From positions 497,121 through 561,120 of the forward strand of contig NZ_UNRG01000001.1 in NCBI RefSeq assembly GCF_900537115.1: a stretch of 64,000 nucleotides of DNA, read 5' to 3'. The notes below the pieces were generated by a model that was given only the letters and a program-made list of their open reading frames with translations, was not told the origin of the DNA and did not search any database. Source of the DNA: Arthrobacter sp. Alg241-R88 (GTDB taxonomy: Bacteria > Actinomycetota > Actinomycetes > Actinomycetales > Micrococcaceae). Positions within the stretch are counted from its first letter, which is position 1, and every line of letters begins with the position of its first letter. Shown one piece after another: positions 49,812 to 60,391 of the stretch. Both the position numbers and the translations under genes were made by a program.

Positions 49812-51698
49812 ATGTGTGGAATCGTAGGATACGTGGGCCGTTCTGGTAACGGCGGAAGTCACAGTGCGTTGGATGTTGTCCTTGAGGGACTGCGCCGCCT
49901 GGAGTACCGGGGTTATGACTCCGCAGGGGTCGCTGTTGTGTCCCAGGGTTTGATTGAGTCGCGGAAGAAGTCGGGGAAGCTGAGCAACCTGATTGCCGAG
50001 CTGGAGGCCCGTCCGCTGCCGGAGACGGTGACCGGTATCGGCCACACCCGTTGGGCGACCCATGGTGGTCCGACGGACCGCAACGCGCACCCGCACCTGG
50101 CCGATGACGGCAAGCTCGCCGTGATCCACAACGGCATCATCGAAAACTTTGCCGAGCTGAAGCTTGAGCTGCTGGATAAGGGCGTTACGTTCCTGTCCGA
50201 GACGGACACCGAGGTGGCCGCGGCGCTGCTGGGGGATATCTTCCGGAACAAGCTGGGCGGGGACACTTCCGACGGCGGCCTGACCCGTGCGATGGAGCTC
50301 GCCTGCCAGCGCCTGGAGGGCGCTTTCACCCTGCTGGCGGTCCATGCTGACCAGCCCAACGTGGTCGTCGCCGCCCGGCGGAACTCGCCCCTGGTGGTGG
50401 GTCTGGGCGAGGGGGAGAACTTCCTGGGCTCGGACGTGTCCGGCTTCATCGATTACACCCGCCGCGCCGTGGAACTGGGCCAGGACCAGATCGTGACGAT
50501 CACCGCGGACACGGTGGAGATCACCGACTTCTTCGGCAAGCCGGCCGAGGGCAAGGAATACCACGTTGACTGGGACCCGGCTTCGGCGGAAAAGGGCGGT
50601 TTCAGCTCGTTCATGGAGAAGGAAATCCATGACCAGCCCGACGCCGTGGCGCAGACCCTGCTGGGCCGCTCGGACATCAACGGCAAGCTGACCCTGGATG
50701 AGCTGCGGATCGATGTTGAACGGCTGAAGCAGGTCAACAAGATCATCGTGCTGGCCTGCGGCACCGCCGCATACGCCGGCACCGTGGCCAAGTACGCGAT
50801 CGAGAACTGGTGCCGGATCCCCACCGAGGTGGAGCTCGCGCATGAGTTCCGCTACCGCGACCCGATCCTGGACGAGAACACCCTGGTGGTGTCCATCAGC
50901 CAGTCCGGCGAAACCATGGACACCCTGATGGCCGTCCGGTACGCCCGTGAGCAGGGCGCGAAGACCATCTCGATCTGCAACACCAACGGCTCCACCATCC
51001 CGCGTGAATCCGACGCCGTGCTGTACACGCACGCGGGCCCGGAAATCGCTGTTGCCTCCACCAAGGCCTTCCTGGCGCAGATCACCGCCGCGTACCTGCT
51101 GGGCCTGTACCTGGCACAGCTGCGCGGGAACATCTTCTCCGGCCAGATCAAGGACGTCCTCGCGGATCTGAACAAGATCCCGGCCAAGATCCAGAAAATC
51201 CTGGACAACGCAGGGCCGTTGCGCGAGCTGGCCCGCAGCATGGCGGATGAGAAGTCGGTGCTGTTCCTGGGCCGCCACGTCGGCTACCCGGTGGCCCTCG
51301 AGGGTGCGCTGAAGCTCAAGGAAATCGCGTACATCCACGCCGAGGGCTTCGCCGCCGGCGAGCTCAAGCACGGCCCCATCGCCCTGATCGATGAAGGCCA
51401 GCCGGTGTTCGTGGTGGTCCCGTCCCCGCGCGGCCGCGATTCCCTGCACGCCAAGGTCGTCTCCAATATCCAGGAAGTCCGGGCCCGCGGCGCCCGCACC
51501 CTGGTCATCGCCGAGGAAGGCGACGAAGCGGTCAAGGCCTACGCCGAGCACGTCTTCTACGTCCCCGAAACCCCCACCCTGCTGATGCCGCTGCTGACCA
51601 CCGTCCCGCTGCAGATCTTCGCCGCGGAACTCGCCGCAGCCAAGGGCTACGACGTGGACCAGCCCCGCAACCTCGCCAAGAGCGTCACAGTCGAGTAA
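49812..51698 (+). CDS. glmS: glutamine-fructose-6-phosphate aminotransferase (isomerizing)
   Basis: Makes glucosamine-6-phosphate from fructose-6-phosphate and glutamine, the entry to UDP-GlcNAc. 628 aa. The N-terminal glutaminase domain starts CGIVGYVGRSG with nucleophile Cys2 and has HTRWATHGGPTDRNAHPH. Two SIS isomerase domains follow, with SQSGETMDTLMAVRYAREQG and the C-terminal RNLAKSVTVE. Start codon fixed by Cys2. No glmS ribozyme is visible in the short upstream region. A strong terminator follows. Confidence 0.96.
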   Translation: MCGIVGYVGRSGNGGSHSALDVVLEGLRRLEYRGYDSAGVAVVSQGLIESRKKSGKLSNLIAELEARPLPETVTGIGHTRWATHGGPTDRNAHPHLADDGKLAVIHNGIIENFAELKLELLDKGVTFLSETDTEVAAALLGDIFRNKLGGDTSDGGLTRAMELACQRLEGAFTLLAVHADQPNVVVAARRNSPLVVGLGEGENFLGSDVSGFIDYTRRAVELGQDQIVTITADTVEITDFFGKPAEGKEYHVDWDPASAEKGGFSSFMEKEIHDQPDAVAQTLLGRSDINGKLTLDELRIDVERLKQVNKIIVLACGTAAYAGTVAKYAIENWCRIPTEVELAHEFRYRDPILDENTLVVSISQSGETMDTLMAVRYAREQGAKTISICNTNGSTIPRESDAVLYTHAGPEIAVASTKAFLAQITAAYLLGLYLAQLRGNIFSGQIKDVLADLNKIPAKIQKILDNAGPLRELARSMADEKSVLFLGRHVGYPVALEGALKLKEIAYIHAEGFAAGELKHGPIALIDEGQPVFVVVPSPRGRDSLHAKVVSNIQEVRARGARTLVIAEEGDEAVKAYAEHVFYVPETPTLLMPLLTTVPLQIFAAELAAAKGYDVDQPRNLAKSVTVE

Positions 51699-51713
51699 CT
51701 GGTTCTGATCCAC

Positions 51714-51755
51714 AGCTGAAGCCCCGGGCAGAGAGCCCGGGGCTTCAGCTTTTTT
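51714..51755 (+). terminator. intrinsic terminator of glmS
   Basis: AGCTGAAGCCCCGGGC (51714-51729) and GCCCGGGGCTTCAGCT (51735-51750), a perfect 16-bp stem with a 5-nt loop, followed by T5. The 149-bp stretch up to acpS shows no gene. Confidence 0.88.
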
Positions 51756-51891
51756 GGAACCTGTTCGCGCGACTTTTGCTGGCCTCAGGAGCAGGACCCC
51801 CGGAAATACAGGGCGGCCATTAAGCTGAGGGCCCAACAACCACGCATTCCTGCCGGGCGCGCTGCGGCACGGGAGCCTGAGGGTGTCACCG

Positions 51892-51897
51892 TAGAAT
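51892..51897 (+). promoter_or_regulatory. possible leaderless -10 box of acpS
   Basis: TAGAAT ends 7 nt before the ATG at 51905, which gives the normal AcpS N-terminus ([14 protein letters not shown]). An in-frame ATG at 51896 overlaps the box and is therefore less likely the start. Confidence 0.5.
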
Positions 51898-51904
51898 GGG
51901 CCGC

Positions 51905-52252
51905 ATGATCGTTGGCATTGGCGTAGACGTTGTAGACATCGAGCGGTTCGGCCGCCAGCTTGAGCGCACCCCCGGCCTCCGGGACCGGCTGTTCGTCCCC
52001 GCGGAGCGGGAGCTGAACACCCGGTCGCTGGCCGCGAGGTTCGCCGCGAAGGAAGCTGTGGCCAAGGTCCTCGGTGCGCCTGCCGGCATGAACTGGCAGG
52101 ACTGCTGGATCGGCCTGGACCACAATGGACCCACCGTCCAGGTCAAGGGCACCGTGCTGGCGGTCGCCGAGGCCAAGGGCGTCAAGCGCTGGCATCTCTC
52201 GATCAGCCACGACGGCGGCATCGCCACGGCTACGGTCCTGGCCGAAGGCTGA
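51905..52252 (+). CDS. acpS: holo-[acyl-carrier-protein] synthase
   Basis: Transfers 4'-phosphopantetheine from CoA to ACP. 115 aa with the N-terminal [20 protein letters not shown] (catalytic Asp) and [18 protein letters not shown], plus the C-terminal [20 protein letters not shown]. Start chosen at 51905 on family length and the upstream TAGAAT box. Probably in one operon with nnr, 31 bp downstream. Confidence 0.93.
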   Translation: MIVGIGVDVVDIERFGRQLERTPGLRDRLFVPAERELNTRSLAARFAAKEAVAKVLGAPAGMNWQDCWIGLDHNGPTVQVKGTVLAVAEAKGVKRWHLSISHDGGIATATVLAEG

Positions 52253-52283
52253 ACCGGAACCGGCCCGCCGCCCACCGACACAC

Positions 52284-53879
52284 GTGATCAGCGCCTACAC
52301 CGGAACCCAGGTCCGGGAAGCCGAGGAGCCCCTCCTGGCTGCCGGCCTGGGAAACGTCCTCATGCAGCGCGCAGCCCACGGGCTGGCCAACACCATCATC
52401 AGGGAGCTCCAGTCCCGCGGCCGCCGGATCTACGGCTCCAGCCTTGTGGTGCTCACCGGCAAAGGCAACAACGGCGGGGACGGGCTCTACGCCGCCGCAT
52501 TCCTCGCCGCGCGGGGCATGCGTACGACGGCGATGCTCACCGCAGATTCGGCACATCCCCAGGCGCTGGCTGCTTTTGAGGGCGCCGGCGGACGGGTGCG
52601 CCACCTTCCGGACGCGGCACTCGGCGAACTTGCCGCAGAAACGGCCCGGGCCGACGTCGTTATCGATGCTGTGTTGGGAACCGGGGCGAAAGGCGGGCTG
52701 CGGGGCAGTGCGGCAACCCTGGTCAATGCCGTCGCCGATGCCTGGACCGGTCAGGCCGCCCCCGGTTTCGTGGTGGCGTGCGACCTGCCCAGCGGCGTTG
52801 ATGCTGATACCGGGGAGGTGTCCGGACCGGTGCTGCCTGCGGATGTCACAGTGACTTTCGGAGCGGCGAAGGCGGGCCTGCTGGTGGACCCCGGCGCAGA
52901 TTATGCCGGCAGGGTGGAAGTTGTGCCTATTGGTATCGAGAACAATTTTGAAAGCAGCACCCTGCGGCGGCTCGAGGATGCAGACATCGCCGGCCTCCTT
53001 CCCAACCCTGCCCGGCGTGCGCACAAGTACTCCCGCGGAGTCCTGGGAGTGGTTGCGGGATCGGCAGATTATCCCGGCGCAGCCGTCCTGGCATGCCGAG
53101 GTGCACTTGCTGCGGGAGTCGGGATGGTGCGGTATCTCGGTCCGCCCGAGGTTGCGGACCTGATCCGGCAGTCCTGCCCGGAAGTGGTGTGCAGTACCGG
53201 CACCGTGGCTGAAAACAGGGTACAGGCGTGGCTGGTGGGCTCCGGCATGGGACCCGAAGACCACCAACAGCTGCAGCGCGCCAGGGACGCCGTGGAGTCC
53301 GGATTGCCTGTGGTGGCCGATGCCGGTGCGCTTCCCGCCCTTCCCGATGCCCTCGCCCCGAACGTTGTGCTGACGCCGCACGCCGGCGAGCTCGCCGCGC
53401 TGCTGAAGCGATTGGGGGCTGAAACGGACCGTGCTGCTGTGGAAGCCGGAACCCTCGCCGCCGTCTGCCAAGCTGCCAAGCTGACCGGAGCCACCGTCCT
53501 GCTCAAAGGCGCCACCACCCTGGTGGCCGCACCCTCCGGGGACGTCTACAGCCAAGCGGACGGCACGCCCTGGCTGGCCACTGCCGGCAGCGGCGACGTG
53601 CTGGCGGGCGTCATCGGTGCGCTGCTCGCGCAGGCGGGTCCCGACGTCGGACGCCTCCAGGAGTTGGGCATACAAGAGGAGGGACGGTGGGCCGTCATCG
53701 CCGCGCTGGGAGCCGCGCTGCATGGCCGGGCCGGGAGGGCGGCGTCGGACGCCTGCTTCGGCGGTCCGATCGCTGCGGGCGGAATTGCCGACTCCTTACC
53801 GCAAGTTTGGGGTAAAGTAAGCACGCTTAGTAACGCTGGGGTCCGGAAACGTAATAGTCACACCCAGCCGCTACGGTAG
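52284..53879 (+). CDS. nnr: bifunctional NAD(P)H-hydrate epimerase / ADP-dependent dehydratase
   Basis: Repairs hydrated NAD(P)H. 531 aa from GTG 52284 (ISAYTGTQVREAEEPLLAAG). The N-terminal YjeF epimerase domain has VVLTGKGNNGGDGLYAAAFL and CDLPSGVDADTGEVSGPVLP. The C-terminal dehydratase (from about residue 240) has RAHKYSRGVLGVVAGSADYP, TPHAGELAALLKRLG and the nucleotide loop TAGSGDVLAGVIGALLAQ. The last about 25 residues (after GIADSLPQVW) look unlike the family and may reflect a lost ancestral stop. No strong SD (CCCACCGACACAC upstream), so coupling to acpS is likely. Confidence 0.92.
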   Translation: MISAYTGTQVREAEEPLLAAGLGNVLMQRAAHGLANTIIRELQSRGRRIYGSSLVVLTGKGNNGGDGLYAAAFLAARGMRTTAMLTADSAHPQALAAFEGAGGRVRHLPDAALGELAAETARADVVIDAVLGTGAKGGLRGSAATLVNAVADAWTGQAAPGFVVACDLPSGVDADTGEVSGPVLPADVTVTFGAAKAGLLVDPGADYAGRVEVVPIGIENNFESSTLRRLEDADIAGLLPNPARRAHKYSRGVLGVVAGSADYPGAAVLACRGALAAGVGMVRYLGPPEVADLIRQSCPEVVCSTGTVAENRVQAWLVGSGMGPEDHQQLQRARDAVESGLPVVADAGALPALPDALAPNVVLTPHAGELAALLKRLGAETDRAAVEAGTLAAVCQAAKLTGATVLLKGATTLVAAPSGDVYSQADGTPWLATAGSGDVLAGVIGALLAQAGPDVGRLQELGIQEEGRWAVIAALGAALHGRAGRAASDACFGGPIAAGGIADSLPQVWGKVSTLSNAGVRKRNSHTQPLR

Positions 53880-53893
53880 GCATTAGTTCGCAC

Positions 53894-53926
53894 CGGCAGC
53901 AGGGGGCTCGTGCCCTTCTGCTGCCG
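53894..53926 (+). promoter_or_regulatory. hairpin in the nnr-glgX gap
   Basis: CGGCAGCAG (53894-53902) pairs with CTGCTGCCG (53918-53926), with an inner GGGG/CCC pairing. It is followed by AATCACAAAGAGGAGC, the ribosome-binding region of glgX. Could end nnr transcription or be part of the glgX leader. Confidence 0.45.
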
Positions 53927-53945
53927 AATCACAAAGAGGAGCATT

Positions 53946-56201
53946 ATGGAAGTCTGGCCTGGATCGGCTTATCCCCTTGGCGCCACGTTCAACGGAACCG
54001 GCACCAACTTTGCCCTGTTCAGCGAACGCGCCGAAAAAGTTGAACTCTGCCTCTTTGACGACGACGGCAAGGAAACCCGCATCACGGTGGATGAGGTGGA
54101 CGGGTACGTCTGGCATTGCTACATCCCGCAGGTCCAGCCCGGCCAGAAGTACGGCTACCGGGTGCACGGCCCCTACGACCCTGCCTCCGGCAACCGCTTC
54201 AACCCCAACAAGCTCCTGCTGGACCCCTACGCCAAGGCCGTCCACGGCCAGGTGGACTGGGACCCGTCGCTGTTCACGTACAACCTGGGCGAGCCGGACT
54301 CCATCAACAACGAGGACTCCGCCAGCCACATGATGATGGGCGTGGTCATCAACCCGTTCTTCGACTGGGACGGCGACCAGAACCTGCGGATTCCCTACCA
54401 CCAGTCGGTCATCTACGAAGCCCACGTCAAGGGCCTCACCCAGCTGCACCCGGAGATCCCTGAGGAGCAGCGCGGAACGTATGCCGGCGTGGCCCACCCC
54501 GCCGTCATTTCCCACCTGCAGAAACTCGGCGTGACCGCCATCGAGCTCATGCCCGTCCACCAGTTCGTCAATGACGGCACCCTGCAGGACAAGGGCCTGA
54601 ACAACTACTGGGGCTACAACACCATCGGCTTCTTCGCGCCGCAGAACACCTACAGCTCCACCGGCGATACCGGCCAGCAGGTCCAGGACTTCAAGGCCAT
54701 GGTCCGTTCCCTGCACAAAGCCGGCATCGAGGTCATCCTCGACGTGGTGTACAACCACACCGCCGAAGGCAACCATTTGGGCCCCACGTTGTCCTTCAAG
54801 GGCATCGACAACGCCGCCTACTACCGGTTGATGGAGGGCGATGAGAAGCACTACATGGACTACACCGGCACCGGCAACTCCCTGAACGTCCGCCAGCCGC
54901 ACTCCCTGCAGCTGCTCATGGACTCGCTCCGCTACTGGGTTTCGGAGATGCACGTTGACGGCTTCCGCTTCGACCTCGCCTCCACCCTGGCCCGCGAATT
55001 TTACGACGTGGACAAGCTCTCCACCTTCTTCGAACTCATCCAGCAGGACCCGGTGGTGTCCCAGGTGAAGCTCATCGCCGAGCCTTGGGACGTTGGCCCG
55101 GGCGGCTACCAGGTGGGCAACTTCCCGCCGCAGTGGACCGAGTGGAACGGCAAGTACCGCGACACGGTCCGCGACTTCTGGCGCGGCGAGCCCGCCACCC
55201 TGGGCGAATTCGCCTCCCGCATCACGGGTTCGGCGGACCTGTACGAGCACTCCGGCCGCCGCCCTGTGGCCTCCATCAACTTCGTCACCGCGCACGATGG
55301 CTTCACCCTGGCGGACCTGGTGTCCTACAACGAGAAGCACAACGACGCCAATGGCGAGGGCAACAACGACGGCGAATCCCACAACCGCTCCTGGAACTGC
55401 GGCGTCGAGGGCCCCACGGACGATCCCGAGGTCCTGTCCCTGCGGGCGCGCCAGCAGCGCAACTTCATCGCCTCGCTGCTGCTGTCCCAGGGCGTGCCCA
55501 TGCTCCTGCACGGCGACGAGATGGGACGCACCCAGCAGGGCAACAACAATGGCTACTGCCAGGACTCCGAGCTCACCTGGATCGATTGGGACAGCATTGA
55601 CCAGCCGCTGGTGGAGTTCACAGCTGCCGTCAACGCCCTCCGCGCCAAGCACCCCACGTTCCGCCGCAGCCGGTTCTTCGACGGCCGGCCCGTGCTGCGT
55701 GGTGAAGGCGAGCGCCTGCCGGACATCGTATGGCTGGACCCGGACGGCGAAAACATGAAGCCCGAGGCGTGGGACAGCGGCTTTGGCCGGTCCGTGGGCG
55801 TCTTCCTCAACGGCGACGGCATCCAGGGCAAGGACAGCCGCGGCCGCAGGATCACGGACGTCAACTTCCTGATGTACTTCAACGCGCACGACGACACCGT
55901 GAAGTTCACCCTTCCCTCGGACGAGTACGCACCTGCCTGGGACGTCATCATCGATACCGCCGGGCAGAACGCCGACACGGAGCCCGTGGCGGCCGGCGAG
56001 CCGCTGCCCGTGGAGGCCAAGTCCCTGGTGGTCCTGCGGGCCCACACGGTTCCTGAGGTGGAGCCGGACCATTCCGTGGCTGCGTCCCTGGCAGCGCTGT
56101 CCCAGACCGCCAGCAGCGAGAGTGAATCCATCACTACGCCCGCGGTGGCCGAACCCGGGAAGACCACGAAGATCGGGGAGCGGAAGGCGTCCAAGAAGTG
56201 A
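53946..56201 (+). CDS. glgX: glycogen debranching enzyme GlgX
   Basis: Isoamylase-type enzyme that removes short branches from glycogen. 751 aa from ATG 53946 with AAAGAGGAGC upstream. An N-terminal CBM48 ([20 protein letters not shown]) is followed by a GH13 barrel: [10 protein letters not shown] (region I), [10 protein letters not shown] (region II, nucleophile Asp), AEPWDVG (region III, Glu) and [11 protein letters not shown] (region IV). The C-terminus ends in a Ser/Thr/Lys tail. Its stop overlaps the treY GTG (GTGA). Supplies linear maltodextrin to TreY. Confidence 0.94.
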   Translation: MEVWPGSAYPLGATFNGTGTNFALFSERAEKVELCLFDDDGKETRITVDEVDGYVWHCYIPQVQPGQKYGYRVHGPYDPASGNRFNPNKLLLDPYAKAVHGQVDWDPSLFTYNLGEPDSINNEDSASHMMMGVVINPFFDWDGDQNLRIPYHQSVIYEAHVKGLTQLHPEIPEEQRGTYAGVAHPAVISHLQKLGVTAIELMPVHQFVNDGTLQDKGLNNYWGYNTIGFFAPQNTYSSTGDTGQQVQDFKAMVRSLHKAGIEVILDVVYNHTAEGNHLGPTLSFKGIDNAAYYRLMEGDEKHYMDYTGTGNSLNVRQPHSLQLLMDSLRYWVSEMHVDGFRFDLASTLAREFYDVDKLSTFFELIQQDPVVSQVKLIAEPWDVGPGGYQVGNFPPQWTEWNGKYRDTVRDFWRGEPATLGEFASRITGSADLYEHSGRRPVASINFVTAHDGFTLADLVSYNEKHNDANGEGNNDGESHNRSWNCGVEGPTDDPEVLSLRARQQRNFIASLLLSQGVPMLLHGDEMGRTQQGNNNGYCQDSELTWIDWDSIDQPLVEFTAAVNALRAKHPTFRRSRFFDGRPVLRGEGERLPDIVWLDPDGENMKPEAWDSGFGRSVGVFLNGDGIQGKDSRGRRITDVNFLMYFNAHDDTVKFTLPSDEYAPAWDVIIDTAGQNADTEPVAAGEPLPVEAKSLVVLRAHTVPEVEPDHSVAASLAALSQTASSESESITTPAVAEPGKTTKIGERKASKK

Positions 56202-58525
56202 GGGCCCCGGCATCCACCTACCGCCTGCAGATCCGCCGCAGCTTCACGCTGTTTGATGCTGCCGAAAAGGTCCCGTACCTGAAATCGCTCGGCGTGGATT
56301 GGGTGTACCTCTCACCCATCCTGACGGCGGAGCAGGGCTCGGACCACGGCTATGACGTGACCGACCCCTCTGCCGTGGATCCGGACCGGGGCGGCCCGGA
56401 AGGCCTGCTGGCCTTGTCAAAGGCTGCCCGCGAGCACGGCATGGGTGTCCTCGTGGACATCGTGCCCAACCACGTGGGCGTTGCCACGCCGGCGCAGAAC
56501 CCGTGGTGGTGGTCCCTGCTGAAGGAAGGGCAGGGTTCGCCCTACGCCGAAGCCTTCGACGTCGAATGGGAACTGGCCGGCGGGAAAATCCGGCTGCCCA
56601 TGCTCGGCTCCGGTGAGGACCTGGACAAGCTGGAGGTCAAGGACGGCGAACTCCGCTACTACGACCACCGGTTCCCGATCGCCGAAGGGACGTACTCCGA
56701 CGGCGACACCCCGCAGGAAGTTCACAGCCGCCAGCACTACGAGCTGATCGACTGGCGCCGCGCGGACGCCGAGCTGAACTACCGGCGCTTCTTCGCCGTC
56801 ACCACGCTGGCCGGGATCCGGGTGGAAACCCCACACGTCTTCGAGGAAGCCCATGCCGAAGTGGGCCGCTGGTTCCGTGAGGGACTCGTGGACGGGCTCC
56901 GGGTTGACCACCCGGACGGCCTGGCGGATCCTGCCGGCTACCTGCGCTGGCTGAAGGACCTCAGCGGCGGAGCCTACATCCTGGTGGAAAAGATCCTGGA
57001 GCCGGGCGAAGCCCTGCCCCAGGACTTCGCCACCGAAGGTACCACCGGCTATGACGCGCTTGCCGACGTGGACCGGGTCTTTGTTGATCCCGCAGGCCGG
57101 CAGGCCCTTGATGACCTGGACGCCAAGCTGCGGGGCTCTGCGGTTCCCGCTGACTACGCCGAGATGATCCGGGGCACCAAGCGGATGATCGCGGACGGCA
57201 TCCTGCGCTCCGAGGTGCTGCGCCTTGCCCGCCTGGTTCCGGATTCCTACGGGCTTTCCGTGGAACAGGCTGCGGATGCCATTGCGGAAATCATCGCGGC
57301 CTTTCCGGTTTACCGGACGTACCTGCCCACGGGCGCCGGCATCCTCAAGGAGGCCTGCGAATCCGCGGCGGCCCACCGGCCCGATCTGGAGGTAGCCGTC
57401 GGCACGCTCCTGCCGCTGCTCCTCGACCCTACCAACCCGATCGCGGTGCGCTTCCAGCAGACCTCCGGCATGGTGATGGCCAAGGGCGTGGAGGACACTG
57501 CGTTCTACCGCTACACCCGGCTTGGCACGCTGACGGAGGTGGGAGCCGAACCGACCGAGTTCGCCGTTTCTCCGGAGGAGTTCCACCGCCGGATGCTTCG
57601 GCGGCAGGAAGACCTTCCGCTCTCCATGACCACCATGTCCACGCACGACACCAAGCGCAGCGAGGACGCCCGTGCCAGAATCTCGGTGATTGCGGAACTG
57701 CCGCAAGAGTGGACCGCCACGCTGAACACTCTTCGCGAGCTGGCCCCGATTCCGGACGGGCCTTACGAGAACCTGCTGTGGCAGGCAATCATCGGCGCCT
57801 GGCCGGCGAGCAGGGAACGGCTCCAGGGCTACGCGGAAAAGGCAGCCCGGGAGGCCGGCAACTCCACCACGTGGACGGATCCGGACGAAGAGTTCGAGTC
57901 ACACGTCAAGGCGGCGGTGGACGCTGCGTTCGACGACGACCGGGTCACCAGGGTGGTGGAGGACTTCGTGGCACGGATCGATTCCTACGCCGCGTCCAAC
58001 TCCGTGTCCGCCAAACTGGTCCAGCTGACCATGCCCGGCGTCCCGGACGTCTACCAGGGCAGCGAATTCTGGGAACGGTCCCTGACCGATCCCGACAACC
58101 GGCGGCCCGTGGACTTTGAGCTCCGCCAGCAGGAGTTGGCAAAGCTCGACGCCGGTCAATTGCCTGCTGCGGGCACGGAAACCAGCAAGCTCCTGGTCAC
58201 CTCCCGGGCGCTTCGGCTCCGCCGCGACCGGCCCGAACTGTTCCAGGGCTACACCCCGGTTGCCGCCTCCGGTGCCGCCGCAGATCACCTGCTCGCGTTC
58301 CACCGCGGGGCGGACGGGACTCCCGGAGCCATAACACTGGCCACCCGGCTGCCCGCTGGGCTGGCGGCCGACGGCGGATGGCGGGACACCGCCGTCGAAC
58401 TCCCTGTCCCTGTGCGGGACGAGCTCACCGGTGCCGGGTACGGGCCGGGCGCCGTTTCGGTGGCTGACGTCCTGGGTACCTACCCGGTGGCTTTGCTCGT
58501 ACCGGTGGATGGAGAAAAGGCATGA
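56198..58525 (+). CDS. treY: maltooligosyl trehalose synthase
   Basis: Turns the reducing end of a maltodextrin into an alpha,alpha-1,1 bond. 775 aa with the N-terminal [40 protein letters not shown], and the GH13 regions [21 protein letters not shown] and [11 protein letters not shown], plus [16 protein letters not shown], a TreY hallmark. GTG start in the GTGA overlap with glgX; its stop overlaps the treZ ATG (ATGA), so all three are coupled. Confidence 0.95.
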   Translation: MRAPASTYRLQIRRSFTLFDAAEKVPYLKSLGVDWVYLSPILTAEQGSDHGYDVTDPSAVDPDRGGPEGLLALSKAAREHGMGVLVDIVPNHVGVATPAQNPWWWSLLKEGQGSPYAEAFDVEWELAGGKIRLPMLGSGEDLDKLEVKDGELRYYDHRFPIAEGTYSDGDTPQEVHSRQHYELIDWRRADAELNYRRFFAVTTLAGIRVETPHVFEEAHAEVGRWFREGLVDGLRVDHPDGLADPAGYLRWLKDLSGGAYILVEKILEPGEALPQDFATEGTTGYDALADVDRVFVDPAGRQALDDLDAKLRGSAVPADYAEMIRGTKRMIADGILRSEVLRLARLVPDSYGLSVEQAADAIAEIIAAFPVYRTYLPTGAGILKEACESAAAHRPDLEVAVGTLLPLLLDPTNPIAVRFQQTSGMVMAKGVEDTAFYRYTRLGTLTEVGAEPTEFAVSPEEFHRRMLRRQEDLPLSMTTMSTHDTKRSEDARARISVIAELPQEWTATLNTLRELAPIPDGPYENLLWQAIIGAWPASRERLQGYAEKAAREAGNSTTWTDPDEEFESHVKAAVDAAFDDDRVTRVVEDFVARIDSYAASNSVSAKLVQLTMPGVPDVYQGSEFWERSLTDPDNRRPVDFELRQQELAKLDAGQLPAAGTETSKLLVTSRALRLRRDRPELFQGYTPVAASGAAADHLLAFHRGADGTPGAITLATRLPAGLAADGGWRDTAVELPVPVRDELTGAGYGPGAVSVADVLGTYPVALLVPVDGEKA

Positions 58526-60291
58526 CCCTCGTCAATGACGGGCCCGAGCGCTTCGACGTCTGGGCTCCCGACGCCAGTTCGGTGATCCTGGTGGCCAACG
58601 GCCGGCAGTATCCCATGCTGAAGAAGGAAACAGCGCCCGGCTCGGAGGGCTGGTGGACTGCTCCCGATGCTCCCGGGGACGGCGATGTGGACTATGGCTA
58701 CCTGCTGGACGGGGACGGCCACCCGCTGCCGGATCCGCGGTCGCGGCGGCTGCCCGACGGTGTCCACCAGCTCTCCCGGACTTTCGACCCCGCCGCGCAT
58801 GCCTGGCAGGACGCTGGCTGGAAGGGCAAGGAGCTGCAGGGTTCAGTCATCTACGAACTCCACGTCGGCACCTTCACCCCGGCCGGCACCTTGGACGCCG
58901 CAGCCGATAAGCTGGGCTACCTGGCGGACCTCGGCGTCGATTTCGTGGAACTGCTGCCGGTCAACGGCTTCAACGGCACCCACAACTGGGGCTACGACGG
59001 CGTGCAGTGGTACGCGGTCCACGAAGGCTACGGCGGGCCGGCGGCCTACCAGCGCTTTGTGGACGCAGCCCACGCCGCGGGCATCGGCGTCATCCAAGAT
59101 GTGGTGTACAACCACCTCGGCCCGAGCGGCAACTACCTGCCCAAGTTCGGTCCGTACCTGAAGCAGGGGGACGCCAACACGTGGGGGGACTCAGTCAACC
59201 TGGACGGCCCCGGTTCGGATGTGGTGCGGGAGTACATCCTGGACAACGCCGCGCTCTGGCTCCGTGACTATCACGTGGACGGGCTCCGGCTGGACGCCGT
59301 GCACGCGCTGCGGGATGAGCGTGCCGTGCACATCCTGGAGGAGTTCGGTGCCTTGGGCGATGCCGTCTCAGCTGAGACCGGGCTGCCCAAAACGCTGATT
59401 GCCGAGTCAGACCTGAACAACCCGCGCCTGCTGTACCCTCGGGACGTCAATGGCTACGGGCTCGCCGGGCAGTGGAGCGATGACTTCCACCACGCCGTGC
59501 ACGTGAGCGTCAGCGGCGAGACCACGGGGTACTACGAGGACTTCCAGTCGCTGGCCGTGTTGGCAAAGGTCCTCAAGGACGGCTTCCTGCACGACGGCAG
59601 CTACTCCAGCTTCCGCGGACGCCACCATGGCCGGCCCATCAATGCCGCCCTGGCCCACCCTGCCGCCCTGGTGGTGTGCAACCAGAACCACGACCAAATC
59701 GGCAACCGGGCCACGGGGGACAGGCTTTCGCAGTCGTTGTCCTACGGGCAGCTGGCAGTGGCCGCCGTGCTGACCCTGACGTCGCCGTTTACGCCCATGC
59801 TGTTTATGGGCGAGGAGTTTGCGGCGAGCACCCCATGGCAGTTCTTCACCTCACATCCGGAACCGGAGCTGGGCAAGGCCACTGCCGAGGGCCGGATCAA
59901 GGAGTTTGAGCGCATGGGGTGGGACCCCGCCGTCGTGCCCGATCCCCAGGATCCGGAGACCTTCCGCCGGTCCAAGCTGAACTGGGACGAAGCCGCCGGC
60001 GGCGACCACGCCCGGCTCCTGGAGCTCTACCGCTCCCTTACGGCGCTGCGCCGGGAGCACACTGAGCTCGCCGGGCTTGGCTTCGGGGAGACGGACGTGA
60101 CGTTCGACGACGACGCAGGCTGGCTGCGTTTCCGCCGCGGCAGCGTTGAGGTGCTGCTGAACCTCTCGGATGCCAAGGTCCGGCTGGAGGACGTTTCCGG
60201 GTCGGTCCTGCTGACGACGGATGAGGGAACTGGCCTTGACGGCGAAGCCCTCGCCCTGGCGCCCTGGAGCGCCGCGATCCTGAAGTCCTGA
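58522..60291 (+). CDS. treZ: malto-oligosyltrehalose trehalohydrolase
   Basis: Releases trehalose from the TreY product. 589 aa: N-terminal CBM48-like domain ([19 protein letters not shown]), then GH13 regions [28 protein letters not shown] (nucleophile Asp), [14 protein letters not shown] (acid Glu) and [18 protein letters not shown]. Last gene of glgX-treY-treZ, which makes the compatible solute trehalose from stored glycogen; a terminator follows. The ATG overlaps treY by 4 nt. Confidence 0.95.
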   Translation: MTLVNDGPERFDVWAPDASSVILVANGRQYPMLKKETAPGSEGWWTAPDAPGDGDVDYGYLLDGDGHPLPDPRSRRLPDGVHQLSRTFDPAAHAWQDAGWKGKELQGSVIYELHVGTFTPAGTLDAAADKLGYLADLGVDFVELLPVNGFNGTHNWGYDGVQWYAVHEGYGGPAAYQRFVDAAHAAGIGVIQDVVYNHLGPSGNYLPKFGPYLKQGDANTWGDSVNLDGPGSDVVREYILDNAALWLRDYHVDGLRLDAVHALRDERAVHILEEFGALGDAVSAETGLPKTLIAESDLNNPRLLYPRDVNGYGLAGQWSDDFHHAVHVSVSGETTGYYEDFQSLAVLAKVLKDGFLHDGSYSSFRGRHHGRPINAALAHPAALVVCNQNHDQIGNRATGDRLSQSLSYGQLAVAAVLTLTSPFTPMLFMGEEFAASTPWQFFTSHPEPELGKATAEGRIKEFERMGWDPAVVPDPQDPETFRRSKLNWDEAAGGDHARLLELYRSLTALRREHTELAGLGFGETDVTFDDDAGWLRFRRGSVEVLLNLSDAKVRLEDVSGSVLLTTDEGTGLDGEALALAPWSAAILKS

Positions 60292-60306
60292 CTATTTCGG
60301 CTGGAG

Positions 60307-60345
60307 AGTTACGCCGCGGGCTGTGTCAGCCTGCGGCGTAACTTT
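60307..60345 (+). terminator. intrinsic terminator of glgX-treY-treZ
   Basis: AGTTACGCCGC (60307-60317) with GCGGCGTAACT (60333-60343), perfect 11-bp stem, then TT. The loop of 15 nt has a minor internal pairing. Confidence 0.75.
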
Positions 60346-60391
60346 ACGGCCATCATCTGTAGCGTCGGTCACAACTGGCAGGATGGAACGT

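Noticed and set aside
49728..51839. 703-residue minus-strand frame opposite glmS
   Set aside because: Antisense to GlmS, runs through its terminator, and shows no recognisable family.
53883..56213. 776-residue open frame on the minus strand opposite glgX
   Set aside because: Lies wholly antisense to a clear GlgX; its translation is low-complexity Val/Gly/His/Asp-rich with no domain. High third-position GC opens such frames.
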